Origin: Puccinia triticina | Lineage: Eukaryota; Basidiomycota; Pucciniomycetes; Pucciniales; Pucciniaceae | DNA length: 64,000 nt | Assembly: GCF_026914185.1 (NCBI RefSeq) | Contig: NC_070562.1 | Location: forward strand, 6,324,001 to 6,388,000 | Reading direction: 5' to 3' | Shown here: positions 22,112 to 33,780 of the stretch, piece after piece | Layout: every line of letters begins with the position of its first letter | Numbering within the stretch: position 1 is the stretch's first letter | Program-made: the position numbers and the translations under genes | The notes under the pieces: generated by a model | Databases searched by the model: none | The model's input: the letters and a program-made list of their open reading frames with translations, nothing else | What the model was told of the DNA's origin: nothing

Positions 22112-24547
22112 ATGTTAGCTCACAACGAAATGACCAGACCTCCGCCTGATCAGCATCACCAGCATCGGGAAGACTACCGGGCCACTCGCGCACGCGTCGA
22201 GGATGATGTCCGGGACCCCGACCGAAGAGGCTTCCATCCGTCCTCTGTGCCTCGAGAACGCCACTCTGAATCTCGTCCAGCTCCGCGAGACAGTCCTCCG
22301 AGACACCCTCCATCGCGCGACCGGAATGCTGCCGAGCGCATCTATCGAGATCCGCCAGCACTCGAGAACATCCACCACCATCACCATCAAAGTCTGCCTG
22401 CAGGAGCTGAGCCAGTCGAGCCGATCCCAAACGGGACAGTACCGAACCCTAGTAAGATCTATATCGGCGGGCTGCCTGAGCTCACCAGACCCGAAGACCT
22501 TCAGGACTGCTTCTCTCAGCTAGGCCGGATCAAGAACGTCGAACTCAAGACCGGCTACGGATTCGTGGTGAGCTTAAGAGACCTCAGACTTTGTACTTGA
22601 TATCATATCATACCATACCATATCATCATCACTCCTCAGCCTTAGCCGCTCTCGCAACAACACACACTCTTCCATCCATCCTGCGCATCATCACCCTTCA
22701 CTTCACACACACATCCACCTCCATTGGCCTCAATGCTTCTGACCTCTGGTCACTCTGAGCTCCACACTATCGGAGTTTCTCTCAGCTGATATCTCAATTG
22801 AAACCACAAGCTCAACCAACTCCCTTATCTGAAGCCGTTCTTCACCCGGCAATGAGGATGAGTACTGTCACTAGTAGCCGGTGCTTGAGAAATGGCCCGC
22901 CATCATCCTTCGCTTGGTCTTGACATCTAGAATTGGTTTGAACTCCCACTGTTGTTTTGTGGCCATCGATCAAATCTGCTCAGTGATCAACTTTGGCATC
23001 GATCCCGCCTGGACAACCGATGCGCTCTATGCAAGTCATCAATGGCGTCTACTAATTATTCACCAGCTGAACAACACTCATTTCTGTTAATGATGACTGA
23101 AGACCAAACTGGCCCTAGTGATCAGTCTTGACATACGCAGCAGCTCTGCCCAACCACCTAGAATTCCCCGCTGATCTGGCTGAAACAAAAATACTCAAAC
23201 ACTCCGCTTGTCTGCCGTTTTCTTGAAATCTCTCTCTCTCTGACAGGAATACGATAGTCCACAAGCGGCATGCGATGCGGTCTCAAAATATCATGAAGGC
23301 ACCTTCCTGGGATCTCACATCAAAGTTGAACTCTCTCACGGCGGAAGTCGACCTCGCCATGTTGCCGTTTCCAACAACCCAGAAGCTTGCTATACATGTG
23401 GGATCATCGGACATTGGGCCCGAGACTGTCCTGATGCAGAGAGCTCGTTATATTCCAAGCGGTGTGCATCTTTACTCGCCTTCGATTTCAATTCAACTGG
23501 GCACCATGACTAGCTGCTCCTCTGTCTTATCTTCTTTCTCGCAACTGTCTCGTCTGATGATCTGCTCTGTCCTACTCTCCACCCTCTCAGTCGATTACGC
23601 GCCCGCTCACTCACCCCGCCTCGCCATCGAGAGAATGCGTACATGAGCCGGGACCCTAGACCGGAGTTGGAGCTTGCATCCCAGGAACATCGCCACCATC
23701 GTCGCCGAAGCCCTCTGGGAGAGATCGACTACACGCGTGTGGACCGAGAAAGGTTGCCGCCCTCGTCCCGAGAAAGCTACTTCCAACCCGCCCACTTTGA
23801 AGACAAGCGTCATCGCCCGGAGATTTCCATACGAGATCGCGAACGCGATGAGCAGAGGGCGCTCCATCTCAAAGTCTTGCCCCGGGGCGAAGATCACAGG
23901 GCGCCCTACATGATCACTCCTTCTCGCTCACGCTCTCCCCCGCCCGGCTCGCGTGACTACTACATGACCGATCGCACCCGTGCGGCGGATCCGTATTCGC
24001 TCCGACCTTTACCCCGAGACGACTACCAAGGTCGGGTGCATATGCTGAAACCGCATGCCGCTGAGCCGGCGTACTATCGCAATCATGTCCGCGCTCCCGA
24101 AGTCACTCGTGTCGGCAGATACGAGGATAGGTCGCCGGTGAGACCCAGCTGGGCCCACCCCGTCGAAAGACTCGTCGAGCCTCCCCGCGTCGACCGAAGG
24201 TTTGTCCCGTCCCAGTTCCCAGCTTCTTCGCATGGCTTCACCCGTTGACTTCCCCCCCTCTGTTACAGATACGAAGCGGTTGATCCAAGAGTGGCAGCCA
24301 GAGGCCATTCCCCCCGTCGGTGAGTATCTGGCGCCCATCCATATTCGCATGTCTCCCCAGAAGAAAGCACCTTTCTAACGCCGACTGTGGCCTCCGTTGT
24401 GGTCCATCTAGCGCCCGCAGCCCGCGCCGCTCGCCCTCGCCCGCCCGTCGCCCGCCCGTCCAACGCAGATCCCTCGGCCGGATCCACTCCCCGCCGGCGT
24501 ACGAACACACAGGATACGCCCGACCCCCCTACCCCATCCGCAGATAG
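22112..24547 (+). CDS. RRM and zinc-knuckle RNA-binding protein with Arg/Ser-rich tail
   Basis: Five exons: 22112-22567, 23247-23461, 23591-24199, 24269-24319, 24412-24547, joining to 488 aa. After an Arg/Pro/His-rich N-terminus (residues 1-112), one RRM spans about 114-186, with RNP2 KIYIGGL and RNP1 KTGYGFVEY. A CCHC zinc knuckle (CYTCGIIGHWARDC, 200-213) follows, then a tail rich in Arg, Ser and Pro with RS/RSP motifs to the end. This order resembles SRSF7/RSZ-type splicing factors and other pre-mRNA-binding proteins, so a nuclear role in splicing or mRNA handling is likely (inference). The first intron, 679 nt, interrupts RNP1 and is the longest plain intron here. Start ATG at 22112 is the first in frame. 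All exon joins preserve frame. Basic and GC-rich coding contrasts with the AT-rich flanks. Confidence 0.9.
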
Positions 24548-25822
24548 CCCGTCTCGCGCCCCAGGAACCCCCTCGACCCTGATCTCCACTATCGGCCCCC
24601 CGTTTCTTCCCGTGTTGCAGCCATAAAAATAGCCTATATTTGTCGTCCTCAGTTTATCTATACAGAAAATGCTTACCCCTACCTCCTCCTACTTCCATGA
24701 TGTGAAATGAAGAGTCGGTCGTGTGGTTGTGATCTCTGAGCGGCCTAGGGTCCTGGTATACTGCACTGGAAGCACTGTCCGTGTGAGGGAGGGGACGTGG
24801 GTGGACGAGAAAGACTAGTAGAACCTGTCCTAACCAGGGATGATAATCGGGCGGGTCCGCCGCCGGGCCGCCTGAACTCGCCCGGGTTCGGCTCGGGCTC
24901 GGGCTGCCCCTTGCGGGGGAAAAGCAATGTCAGCCCGACCCGCTACTGGGTCCGGGGCAGGGGCCGGCTGACTTTCCAATCTTCCGTGATTCGGGCTGGA
25001 TGGGATGGCCGGCCTTGACTCCTCGGCCACTCGCGAGCAGATCAGATGGCGTCGGTCCCTCGGCGGTCGGCCTTCCTCCATCTTGGGACTCGGCGGTCCG
25101 CCCCAATCCACCCAGGTTCAACAACCCAGGAAACAAGAACAGGCTTACATATAAGTCACTTTGAGTTATTTTTCTTGTTGATCAAACAGATCTAATCAAC
25201 TGTTTCTAGAAGATGAAAACACGTCTTGTACTCGATTGGAGGTTCTAACATTCCTGAAACAGAAAATGGACTATTGGCAGATATTGGCAATGTATAAAGG
25301 ATTTGACATATTCCCCGCCGTGCGTGAGGCGCTGCATCATTTCTTGATTCGGCCTCGATGACCAGGGCTGCGAAATCATGCGTCCCTCACGCTGAGAAAA
25401 GACGGCACTGCAAGACGGCACAACTGTTCCTTCTGTTTTTCACTGGCAACTGCCAGTAAATAGCTCAAAAAGTACAGAAAACTTGTGGGTTATATCTACG
25501 ATTCCTGCCTATTCTCTGCATCCTTCATAATTCAAATCTGATGGCTCGAGACAAACATTGTACTCAGTTGAAACTCGCCCCTAAAGCTCCAAATCGGAGT
25601 TTCAAAATCCCTCCTTCCGAGGCAGGTGCTTCGCGCCCGCGAGGGAATTTTTGAGGTTCGAGTGTTTGTATGTACCAGGTATAACGCGAACATGATTTCT
25701 CGAAAGGCGAAAATTGGGTAACATGTACGATTGTGTCCCCACTGGCGTTCCATAGAGCAATCTAAATAGAACTCAGATAATCACCATACATAACTTGCTA
25801 AAGAAATCCGTACAATACCAAC
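24548..25822. other. intergenic with GC-rich repeat
   Basis: Downstream of the RRM gene an AT-rich 3' region is followed by a GC-rich block (24830-25140) with GCGGGTCCGCCG and CTCGGGC iterations, partly similar to 35195-35280. The last 150 bp should hold the promoter of the secreted-protein gene at 25823; no clear TATA box. Confidence 0.4.
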
Positions 25823-27394
25823 ATGATTTGTATCCAGCAAACCTTATTGGGAGTTGCCCTTTTCCATTTTAAATTGATCACCACAGCTAATGATGGGATG
25901 ATTCCAACTGACAATCCCGAAATTGATTCAGAGATATTCCAAAACCTCGGGAAAATAACCAACTGCAATCCATCATGGCATTCAAAAATGCAATTCCCAG
26001 ACGATCACACTTTTCATGATATGGACCTAGATTTATACAACCCTGCGCCGCATGGTGGGCCCTTCATCATCTATTGTTATGGAAGTTATGCGAGCTAATT
26101 GATGTGTGCCCGTTTTGTAGAATCCTTTAACAGCTATTTCCCCGACGTTTACGATAATCGATATAGCCCCGCGTCAGAGCCAACTTTCAGCTTGAGCACC
26201 AGCAGTGCAGATGGAGAAAAAGGTCAGCTCGAAGGCTGCCCGCAACCTTTAGTAGATACTCACTGTTAATGATGAGCGGTAGATCTAGGTATTCAAAATG
26301 CAAACAACGCCTTTCAAACCTCAAACCGCTTACTCGAAGGACGTGAATTGTATGAAGGGTCGGGAGTGGATCAACAAGACCTGGATCAATCCCTGCCTAT
26401 AGTCAAATTCACAACCAAGCCACGTTCCTTGAGTATGACAGTTTATCCTCAAAACGACTTCATCATCCTGGAGTTAATTTCTGTCAAGAATGAGCTACTC
26501 ATAAACTGATCATTTCCTCGCAATTATCTAGGACCACACCTCGGAGATCGAAAATCAAGAGCCAAATCTATGAAATTTCATCACAAAATGAGCGAAATCC
26601 GGCTGATCACAAACAATGATGAACCTGAGAGAGTCATCCGTCCAAAAAAGCAAACTGCAAATCAAAAAATCAAAAACTCTTTCAGCGTCAAAACGCGTGG
26701 GCCATTTTTCCAGGAACTTCAGGAAGCCAAAGAAGATGTAAACCTTGTTCATATGGCCCAACAATTCCCTCATCCCCTGAAGGCCAAGGATCAAAAAGCA
26801 GTTAATGATCTCCAAAATAATATTGAAAATAAAAGAATTGCGTTAGAGGAAGCATATCAGATCAAATCCACCAAAGAATACAGATTTGCATTAGTAAATT
26901 TTTTACAGAAAACTGATCCAGAACTTGAAGATAAATCTATTGCTGTTTATCCTTCAAGTCCCAAACTCAAATTACCAACTGATGGGAAGAAGCCCACTCA
27001 CAATGTCTACATCAAGTTTCCATTGCTATCGCCACAAAGGGTAGCCAAAGACAAAGTACACCGCCTGCTGAGCAGAAGCAAAACAATTGGAAAATATTTA
27101 AGTCATGCCAACCAATTTTGGGGAGAGATTAGAGATTTGGATCACCAAAAGCTTCTTGAATGGTTTTACAATTTGGTATTTGAGGACACTGAAGATCATC
27201 CACCTCTCCTGGGTTGGGCTCAACTCACCTTTCCAGTAAAGGGAGGAAATCACAAGAAATTCAATTCAGCTCAGATTCTTATTTACAAAGCTTTAACACA
27301 GTATGGTACACTATCACCTCCTCAATTTGCTTATGTTGCAAGTGAGTTGCACACAAAATGGTTAATGTCACAGCTCCCAAAACACATACATTGA
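25823..27394 (+). CDS. predicted secreted protein, candidate effector
   Basis: Four exons: 25823-26054, 26121-26222, 26289-26432, 26532-27394; introns of 66, 66 and 99 nt keep frame, giving 446 aa. The N-terminus MICIQQTLLGVALFHFKLIT followed by TA-ND is a good signal peptide; no later membrane segment is seen. The mature part starts acidic and polar, then becomes Lys-rich. The C-terminal 120 residues have a conserved-looking core (HNVYIKFPLLSPQRVAKDKV, GKYLSHANQFWGEIRDLDHQ, LLGWAQLTF). I do not recognise the family. In a rust fungus a secreted protein of this type is a candidate host-directed effector, but wall or haustorial roles are as possible. The first intron (donor GTGGGC) is the least certain boundary; without it the frame stops at 26098. 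Confidence 0.7.
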
Positions 27395-28138
27395 ACAACA
27401 CTCCTGAATGGAAGAACTAGAGAAAATTTTTAATTCACACAGCTTTCAACAATTGATAAGAAATGAAAAGATGTATGTTTTTCAATTAAATATTACTTCA
27501 TCAGAAATACAATATTTAAAATATGTTAGTCAGGGAAATTTAGCTGGAAAGACATTCAATTCTTCTTTTAAGACTGATGGAGGAGTTTTCGAATGGCAAG
27601 GCAGGCACACTGGGACTGCCCCCCTGGACACCAGGTGCTGCAAGAAATACACCGTTGAGTAAAATTGTAAATATTTTACATCCATTCTACTGCTGTGCTT
27701 ATTCCGGGTCAGGCAGAGGGGCTGCGGGCGCACCGCTCATGTTGTGCTGTCATGGTTTGCGCGCTCCGCACCACCTCTGTGTGGTTCCTGAGTCAGACAC
27801 AGCTAAAAGATCAAAGTGTTCTACCCCCTTCAGGGGGAGCCCTTTTGTCTCACATTTGCCTTGCTGTGTGTGGGTCAACGGGGAGAACGTGTCTTATTGC
27901 CAAAAACTGTTGCCAGTTTTTGCCCACACTCATGTGGTGAGGCCAAGAAGCTGAAACCTGATAGCTCAGGGAGTGGGGGATGAGGCGCAAAGCCCAAACC
28001 CCCTTCCTGGGCTAGGAACTGAAGGGTGGGTGGGTGGAGCAGAAAAATGAAAGGGGATTTTCCCTGTGAGATGAAGCAGTGAGCAGGAAATGCTTGGGCA
28101 CACAGAGAGACTCCTGGGTACCAAGCCTTGCTCAAATT

Positions 28139-28819
28139 CTCAAAAAATCAAGTTCCTTCTGTGCCAAAGATCACCACTTGCGGGCAAGTCCCTCCTGTGG
28201 AGGTCATGCTTTGTGCAACCTCCTCAGAGGGACTTTGTTACAGCAATTCCAAAAAAGGATGGTGAAGGGGTCGCGGATCTTCCATGGATGGATTTTCCTC
28301 ACCCAGCCAAACCTTGCTGCTAAATTTCAGGTCTGATGACGTCTAAGTTGGATTTTCACAAACCTAATGCCAAAAATCCCAGCAGTCCAATATCTGAACT
28401 GCCTACCCATAACCAAATAATGCTAGTTCCTAGGGATCCAGGTTTGGTGGAAAACGGAACCCAGAAATCATATCACACCAATGATTTCAGGCCAGGTGGC
28501 CTTCATGATCCATGCGGATTCACGTTGATAGGAGGACTGAGGCAAAAATGGGAGGGGCAGAAGAGCATTCTTAATCAATCATGGGTTGCTGCTGCACAGT
28601 CGAAGTTTGACAGTAGCATCAACCTGTGTCAAATTTAACAGCAAAGTTTGGCTGGGCAAGGAAAATCCCTAGATGGAAGATCCGTGACCCCTTTGCCATC
28701 CTTTTTTGGAATTGCTTTAAAAAAGTCCCTCCAAGGAGGTTGCGCAAAGCGTGACCTCCACAGGAGAGACTTTCCCGCAAGCGGTGATCTTGAGCACAGG
28801 AGGAACTTGATTTTTTGAG
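28139..28819. mobile_element. foldback element with about 190-bp arms
   Basis: Left arm 28139-28329 and right arm 28629-28819 are diverged inverted copies; both outer ends read CTCAAAAAATCAAGTTCC on the outward strand. The arms include an inner AAGTCCCTCC...GGAGG palindrome. The loop carries no gene. No target duplication was identified. Confidence 0.75.
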
Positions 28820-29039
28820 ATAATCACCCTTTTTTCAGTAATCCCTCATCTGACCAAATTTTTTCTCACTTCTTTCACTACATGAAAGCTCTTCATGTTG
28901 CCAAGGGAACCCCATCTTCAAAAGTGTCCTTATTTTGTTTCTTTGTTGTGTAATAAAAGCAACAATCCATCCAACCTCCTCCTGAAGAGGAGGGGTGATA
29001 AATCCATACAGCGCCCTTGGCCCTTTTTTTTACTTTCAA

Positions 29040-29556
29040 GGTTAGATAAACAATTCACACACAGTGTCAAAATTGTTAGCAATTTCTCATTGACTTGGAA
29101 GTTGGGATTTGGATGTTTTCTCATCCAAGTTCAGCCACCTCTGAAGAGTAATCATCCTGATCCAGCAGACAACTTGGCCAAGCGGTAAATTGCAGCCCAA
29201 CAACCCTTACAAAGGCAAACCCCAGAATGAGCACTTGGATTCTCCTTCCTTAGTTATCTACCTGTAACACTCTCATCATTTCTCATGGCCTATTGTAAGG
29301 TTAGACAACCAATTCACACACAGTGTCAGAATTATTAGCAAGTTCTCATTGACATGGAAGTTGGGATTGGGATGTTTTCTCATCCAAGTTCGGCCACCTC
29401 TGAAGACTAATCATCCTGATCCAGTGGAAAACTTGGACAAGTGGTAAATTGCAGCCCAACAACCCTTACCAAGGCAAACCCCAGAATGAGCACTTGGATT
29501 CTCCTTCCTTAGTTATCTATCCATAAAACTCTCATCATTTCTCACGGCCTATTGTC
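29040..29556. repeat. tandem duplication, 259-bp unit
   Basis: Two head-to-tail copies start at 29040 and 29299, both opening GGTTAGA and running to CTCATCATTTCTCA(T/C)GGCC. About 95 percent similar by eye; non-coding. Confidence 0.85.
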
Positions 29557-30016
29557 AGTAATCTTGAGAGAGATTGACCTGCATAAAACTGTCAGTGAGG
29601 TCGTGAGATTGTGGAGATTCAAGTTCTTAAGTTTGTTTGTGGTGCTTTTTTGCCTTTGAAGCACCTGTACAACCAGGGTTGAGGAGCCAAAGGGGTAAAA
29701 AAAAGACAAAGATTTAGCCATGCATCTTGGCTATTATTTGGTGTAACACACTATGAAGAAAAATGATGGAGAGAGGTACAAAAACTGATGTAAATTTTTT
29801 CTACTTGCATTAGGCTCAAAATATTTTCCTGCCACACCAACATTCACCGCTCAGGTGTAAGTCCCTCCTGCGGAGCCCCCCTCAGAGGGATTTTGATAAG
29901 TTCTGCTCAAATGCCTACACAGCGGGACTACCCCACGTGAATTGGAACCGCCGCCAGTACGTGACAGTAGCCATGGATAGCTGTGGCGTTGTACAACCTA
30001 ATTGGGCCAAGCTTAA

Positions 30017-30073
30017 CTAAGCCTCTCGTGGTGAGCGGGTCTGGGCGGCAGCCCATTATCACCAGAGAGGCTT
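30017..30073. repeat. hairpin TAAGCCTCTC...GAGAGGCTTA
   Basis: TAAGCCTCTCGTGGTGA on the left pairs with TCACCAGAGAGGCTTA on the right around a GC-rich loop. The left half occurs again at about 35010 (TAAGCCTCTCATACGG), so it is dispersed. A short MITE is likely. Confidence 0.6.
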
Positions 30074-30478
30074 ATACACTAAAACACAAAGCTTGCGTGA
30101 GCTGAGCGTGATATTGAGGTCACTTTTGATACTTCCTTTCCTCCCTTCCATGTTACTCATCATAATTTTTTGTTATCTTGTTTTTCTCAATGTTTACCAT
30201 GCTTGTGATTTTTCAGTATTTTTTTTATTGTTGTTTTACCCCTCCTTGATTTTTGAAAACGGAAAACAAGAAATTCACAATAAATCCTTCCATTTAATTA
30301 AGCGGAAGGATTACAATTAACAACATCACATGATAATGATGACTAAGAATAATTAACAAAACAGCAATTACGTAGAGGGGAGCTAAATGATCATCAAAAG
30401 AAATTCCAAGTCCGCACACAGCACCTTGATTGAAGCAAGTTGAAGTCGGTAAAAATCAACTGCTGGAGAAACTCACAA

Positions 30479-30910
30479 CTATTCTTTGAGATCACCATGG
30501 CGGGCAGCCAGATCAATGAGGCCCCCTTGCCACCTTCTGGAGAGGATGATCACTTGGATTTGCTTGGATTGTTGCCGCTCAATATTACAAAAGAAGATCC
30601 CTTGCCCTTTGAAAAACCTCTTTGGGGTCAGGTTTAGAGAGTTCAGCACATCACAAATGTATGTCACCTTTGAAGCCTCAGTTGTCAGATTGGCAGGTTG
30701 GTTGTGGGGCAGGAGCATTGTGGATAATTGGGAGGGTGCAGAGGAGTGTGATTGAGTAGTATGTAGTGAGGGTTGTGATTGAGTGATCAACTGAGAGTTA
30801 CTGTGTGATATGAGCTCCTTGGTAGATTCATTACCAAAGTCCCTGTTAAGCATAAATATCTTTGTAGTGTGATTGCACTTGGTCCTTGTCATATGGGCCT
30901 TGAGTACCAA
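30479..30910 (-). pseudogene. possible transposon gene fragment
   Basis: A 143-codon open frame on the minus strand with Ser/Gln/Thr-rich N-terminal half and the segment YICDVLNSLNLTPKRF, which resembles the start of multi-copy rust repeat proteins (weak recollection, not a confirmed family). No neighbouring exon continues it. Confidence 0.25.
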
Positions 30911-31116
30911 AGTTGAAAATCTTGAAAATCAATATTTTTTCCATGGATGCAAACAAGATTTTGCAGTAAAAAAATATATAGAAAAATCAAGCTTATGTAG
31001 ATCTATTATGTGCTAGAAACTAGAAAGAAACTCGGAAGTATTGAAGGTGTGGCGATGGAAACAAGGCCACTCCCAGCCAAACCTTGGAATTGTCTCACGC
31101 AAGAAAGGGGTTTTAA

Positions 31117-31161
31117 TATATATAAGTCCCTCCCTCCGGTCGGGCAACAAAGTAGGGACTT
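31117..31161. repeat. TAAGTCCCT...AGGGACTTA palindrome
   Basis: ATAAGTCCCTCCC pairs with TAGGGACTTAGT around about 20 nt; same dispersed family as 21537. Confidence 0.6.
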
Positions 31162-32141
31162 AGTTAAGTTTGCAATTGGGCGCACCTGTGACTGCAGGTC
31201 ACCATGTTGCACCTATACCAGTACTGGGACGTTCCCAGTCACCAGCCCAGCTCCCCCACGCACCTGTGACCCAGGAAGGACTCGATTGTCCTGCCCACGT
31301 CACCGGGTGCATCACAAGAACAGTAGGGCTCTGTCATTAGACAGCCACCGCCAAAACCCAGCAGTAGTGTAGCCCCTTCCATGGGTGCCTAGCCTTGGCT
31401 CGCACCCACAGGTCTGACCTCAAAAGTGTTTTTCAAGCAGTGGAGCCCTTTCCGGGGGGCTCCAGGTTTGTTTGAGGTTTTAAGAGAAGTGTGGATTGTG
31501 CAATCCACTATGTTCCCTCCACTCCACGGTCCACCTGCCCAATCCGCCCAGAACCTCTCCCCACCTTTGAGGGACAGACCCTTGGCTCCTGCCCCAGACT
31601 CCAGACTCATGTCCACCCTCTCCAGCAGAAACAAGTACATCATATCTTTTCTAACCTCATAAGAACAATCATGCCTCCGCGCTCACCCAATCCCCATCCT
31701 CCCCCATTCCCTGACTGCCCCATAGCAAGTTGTTATTTTTCCCGTCCCACAGCATTTTGTCTGTGTGATCTCCCGTGTACCCCCAGTTCCAATTATGACC
31801 TCAAGAGCCCATCTGTGTACTTCCCCCCCCCCCAGAAAATCACATCAGAAATAAAATACTATTGGCAGTGTCTTTTTCTGTAACCATGCCTGACCCCCAA
31901 AAAAAACAGATTGCTTGGTCAGTCCATCCAAGTACCCCTGCCCCCAAAAAATATCTTGCAACTTGATTGCAAGTCAATGTCTGCACAGCTTTTAAAACCC
32001 TGCCACCAGATAACATGATCTACGTGATCCAAAGTGGATAGTCTTCCAGCCACTAATCCAGTTGGATGAGTCCCAGATCATAACACAAGGACGCCTTTTG
32101 AGCCCTGTGACCCAGGTGATCTGACTGGATCCAATTGGTGA

Positions 32142-32235
32142 AAATCTCAGAAGTGTGTTCCGGGGACCTGCTTTCCCCGTTGTGCCACCCATCCAGGACC
32201 CTCACGGGTTGCGTCCCCCCTGCATGAGACCTGAC
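32142..32235 (-). repeat. dispersed repeat, partner of 58930-59005
   Basis: On the minus strand this reads GGACGCAACC, then GGTCCTGGATGGGTGGCAC, then ACGGGGAAAG; the same order occurs on the plus strand at about 58940-58990. About 60 bp match by eye. Confidence 0.6.
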
Positions 32236-32636
32236 TACCTTGACCACGACGCACCCCAATGTCCCCTTGTTGCGGGGTCGCGGCGACCATCTGGGTGTAT
32301 CCCCAATTCACTGAACTTATAATCTCCTAAATATTTGAATTCCCCAAATTTCTCATCTGTGAATTATTCTTTCAGATAACCCTTGCCTGTTTGATTCATA
32401 CCTCTCAAAAAAACCAAAAATGCAAGTCCAAAACCTCTGGCACCATAACCCAGCAAATAATTAAAGCTGGATCTTGAGTGAATTGTTTCTTGAATTTCAA
32501 CTAAGGCTAATCCTCATCTTACAGCATAGGACTACATCTGTGCTAAGAAGATGCAGTTGGGAGAGGGGAATAAAGGCTGCCCTGTTTGTTGGTCCAGATG
32601 ATGAGACAAAAGAATCAAATCTGATAGCTTGGTTGG

Positions 32637-32706
32637 GGGCTAGCCCGCGACCAAAGCGCTTGGGTTACCAGTAAATAAGAATGGGCCACAATACGCCCCA
32701 ATAGGA
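32637..32706 (-). repeat. inverted copy of the 11541 segment
   Basis: Reverse complement of 11541-11610 with a few mismatches. Confidence 0.5.
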
Positions 32707-33238
32707 ATATTAAATGTGTCATATGTACTATACACATGTAATTAACATTTAGATAAGATATAAAAGCCACACCATTTAATATAAACACTTTAACCGTGGT
32801 CCTGGTCTAGAATAACACGTGTAATGTGTGCAGCAGAGCTTAGAAGATGCCCTAGTTTCCTCCTACGCCTCACTACACGTGACCTACGCATATAGTAAAT
32901 ATGTAGAAGGGGTCAAATGAACTGGAGCATTCAATGAGCGCCTCCAGAACATGTATAAAGCACTGCTTACACGCGATGGTGGGCTGTTACAGTTAACCGT
33001 AACTGTAAAGTACCGTAAAGTATTGAAAAATAAGTTACAATACAGAAAATTAAGATTATCAAGTGTATAAAATAAGTTAACTATAACACCCACAGGTGCA
33101 AAAATACGCAAAAATACCCTAAATAACAGCAAATATTGGCCATTTTTCATAGACACAGCCAAAAACGTATTGTAATTTATTGTAAAGTATCAAAAATTTG
33201 ATATTTTTTGATGAAATTAACACCTTTTTCTTAAAAAT

Positions 33239-33780
33239 AACGGTCAATGTGTTACCCATTTAGCAACAGTGGGCCACTACGCTAAACTACGCTATTTTAG
33301 CCCTAAAGTTTAGCGTAGCGGCAAAAAGCTCCAACCTTTTTTGAATAGCGTTAGCGCGCTGTTAGCGCCGCTACGCTTCACTAATTTTCAGCGGCGCTAA
33401 CAGCATACCAATTTTTGTTTAGCGTTAGCGCTGCGCTACAGCCGCTACACTACGCTACGTTGCGCTAAGGCGCTTTTAGCGGAAAAAAGGCGCTTTTTTG
33501 CCGCAAAAAACACTTTAGCGCAGCATAGCGCGCGTTCTTTTGCGCCTTGCATGCTTAGCGTTAGCGCAATTGCGCGCATCTGCGCTAACGCTACGCTCAA
33601 AGCTAAAATAGCTTTGTATCCTTTGCGCGTAGCGTTAGCGCAGATGCGCGCAATTGCGCTAACGCTACGCTAAAAAATAGCGCATTTGCGCTGCGCTAGG
33701 CTACGCTAACAGCTATGTTAGCGTAGCTGACCCAATGTTTAGGCCTAAATATTGTAATGTAACACATTGGCCCACCGTTG
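33239..33780. mobile_element. TAGCG-rich cruciform element
   Basis: About 540 bp packed with TAGCG/CGCTA. Its heart is a perfect 40-bp inverted repeat, arms 33557-33596 and 33627-33666, around a 30-nt loop that itself contains AAAGCTA...TAGCTTT. Each arm is a mosaic of GCGTTAGCGC, GCAATTGCGC and GCTAACGC. Outer borders share AACGGT and CAATGTGTTAC in inverted orientation. Gene-free; likely a MITE or satellite seed. Confidence 0.7.

Larger units (their letters stand above)
27395..30478. other. repeat-rich interval, no gene
   Basis: Contains a 681-bp foldback (28139), a 259-bp tandem duplication (29040) and hairpins at 29856 and 30017. Short open frames (for example 27577-27954) have no support. 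Confidence 0.5.
30911..33238. other. no gene seen
   Basis: Holds an AAGTCCCTC palindrome at 31117, a dispersed repeat at 32142 and the copy of the 11541 segment at 32637. Open frames between 31010 and 31883 are Pro/Ser-rich and unsupported. Confidence 0.4.

Noticed and set aside
21566..22430. Long opposite-strand frames upstream of and within the RRM gene
   Set aside because: GC-rich shadows without domains; the RRM frame is clearly coding.
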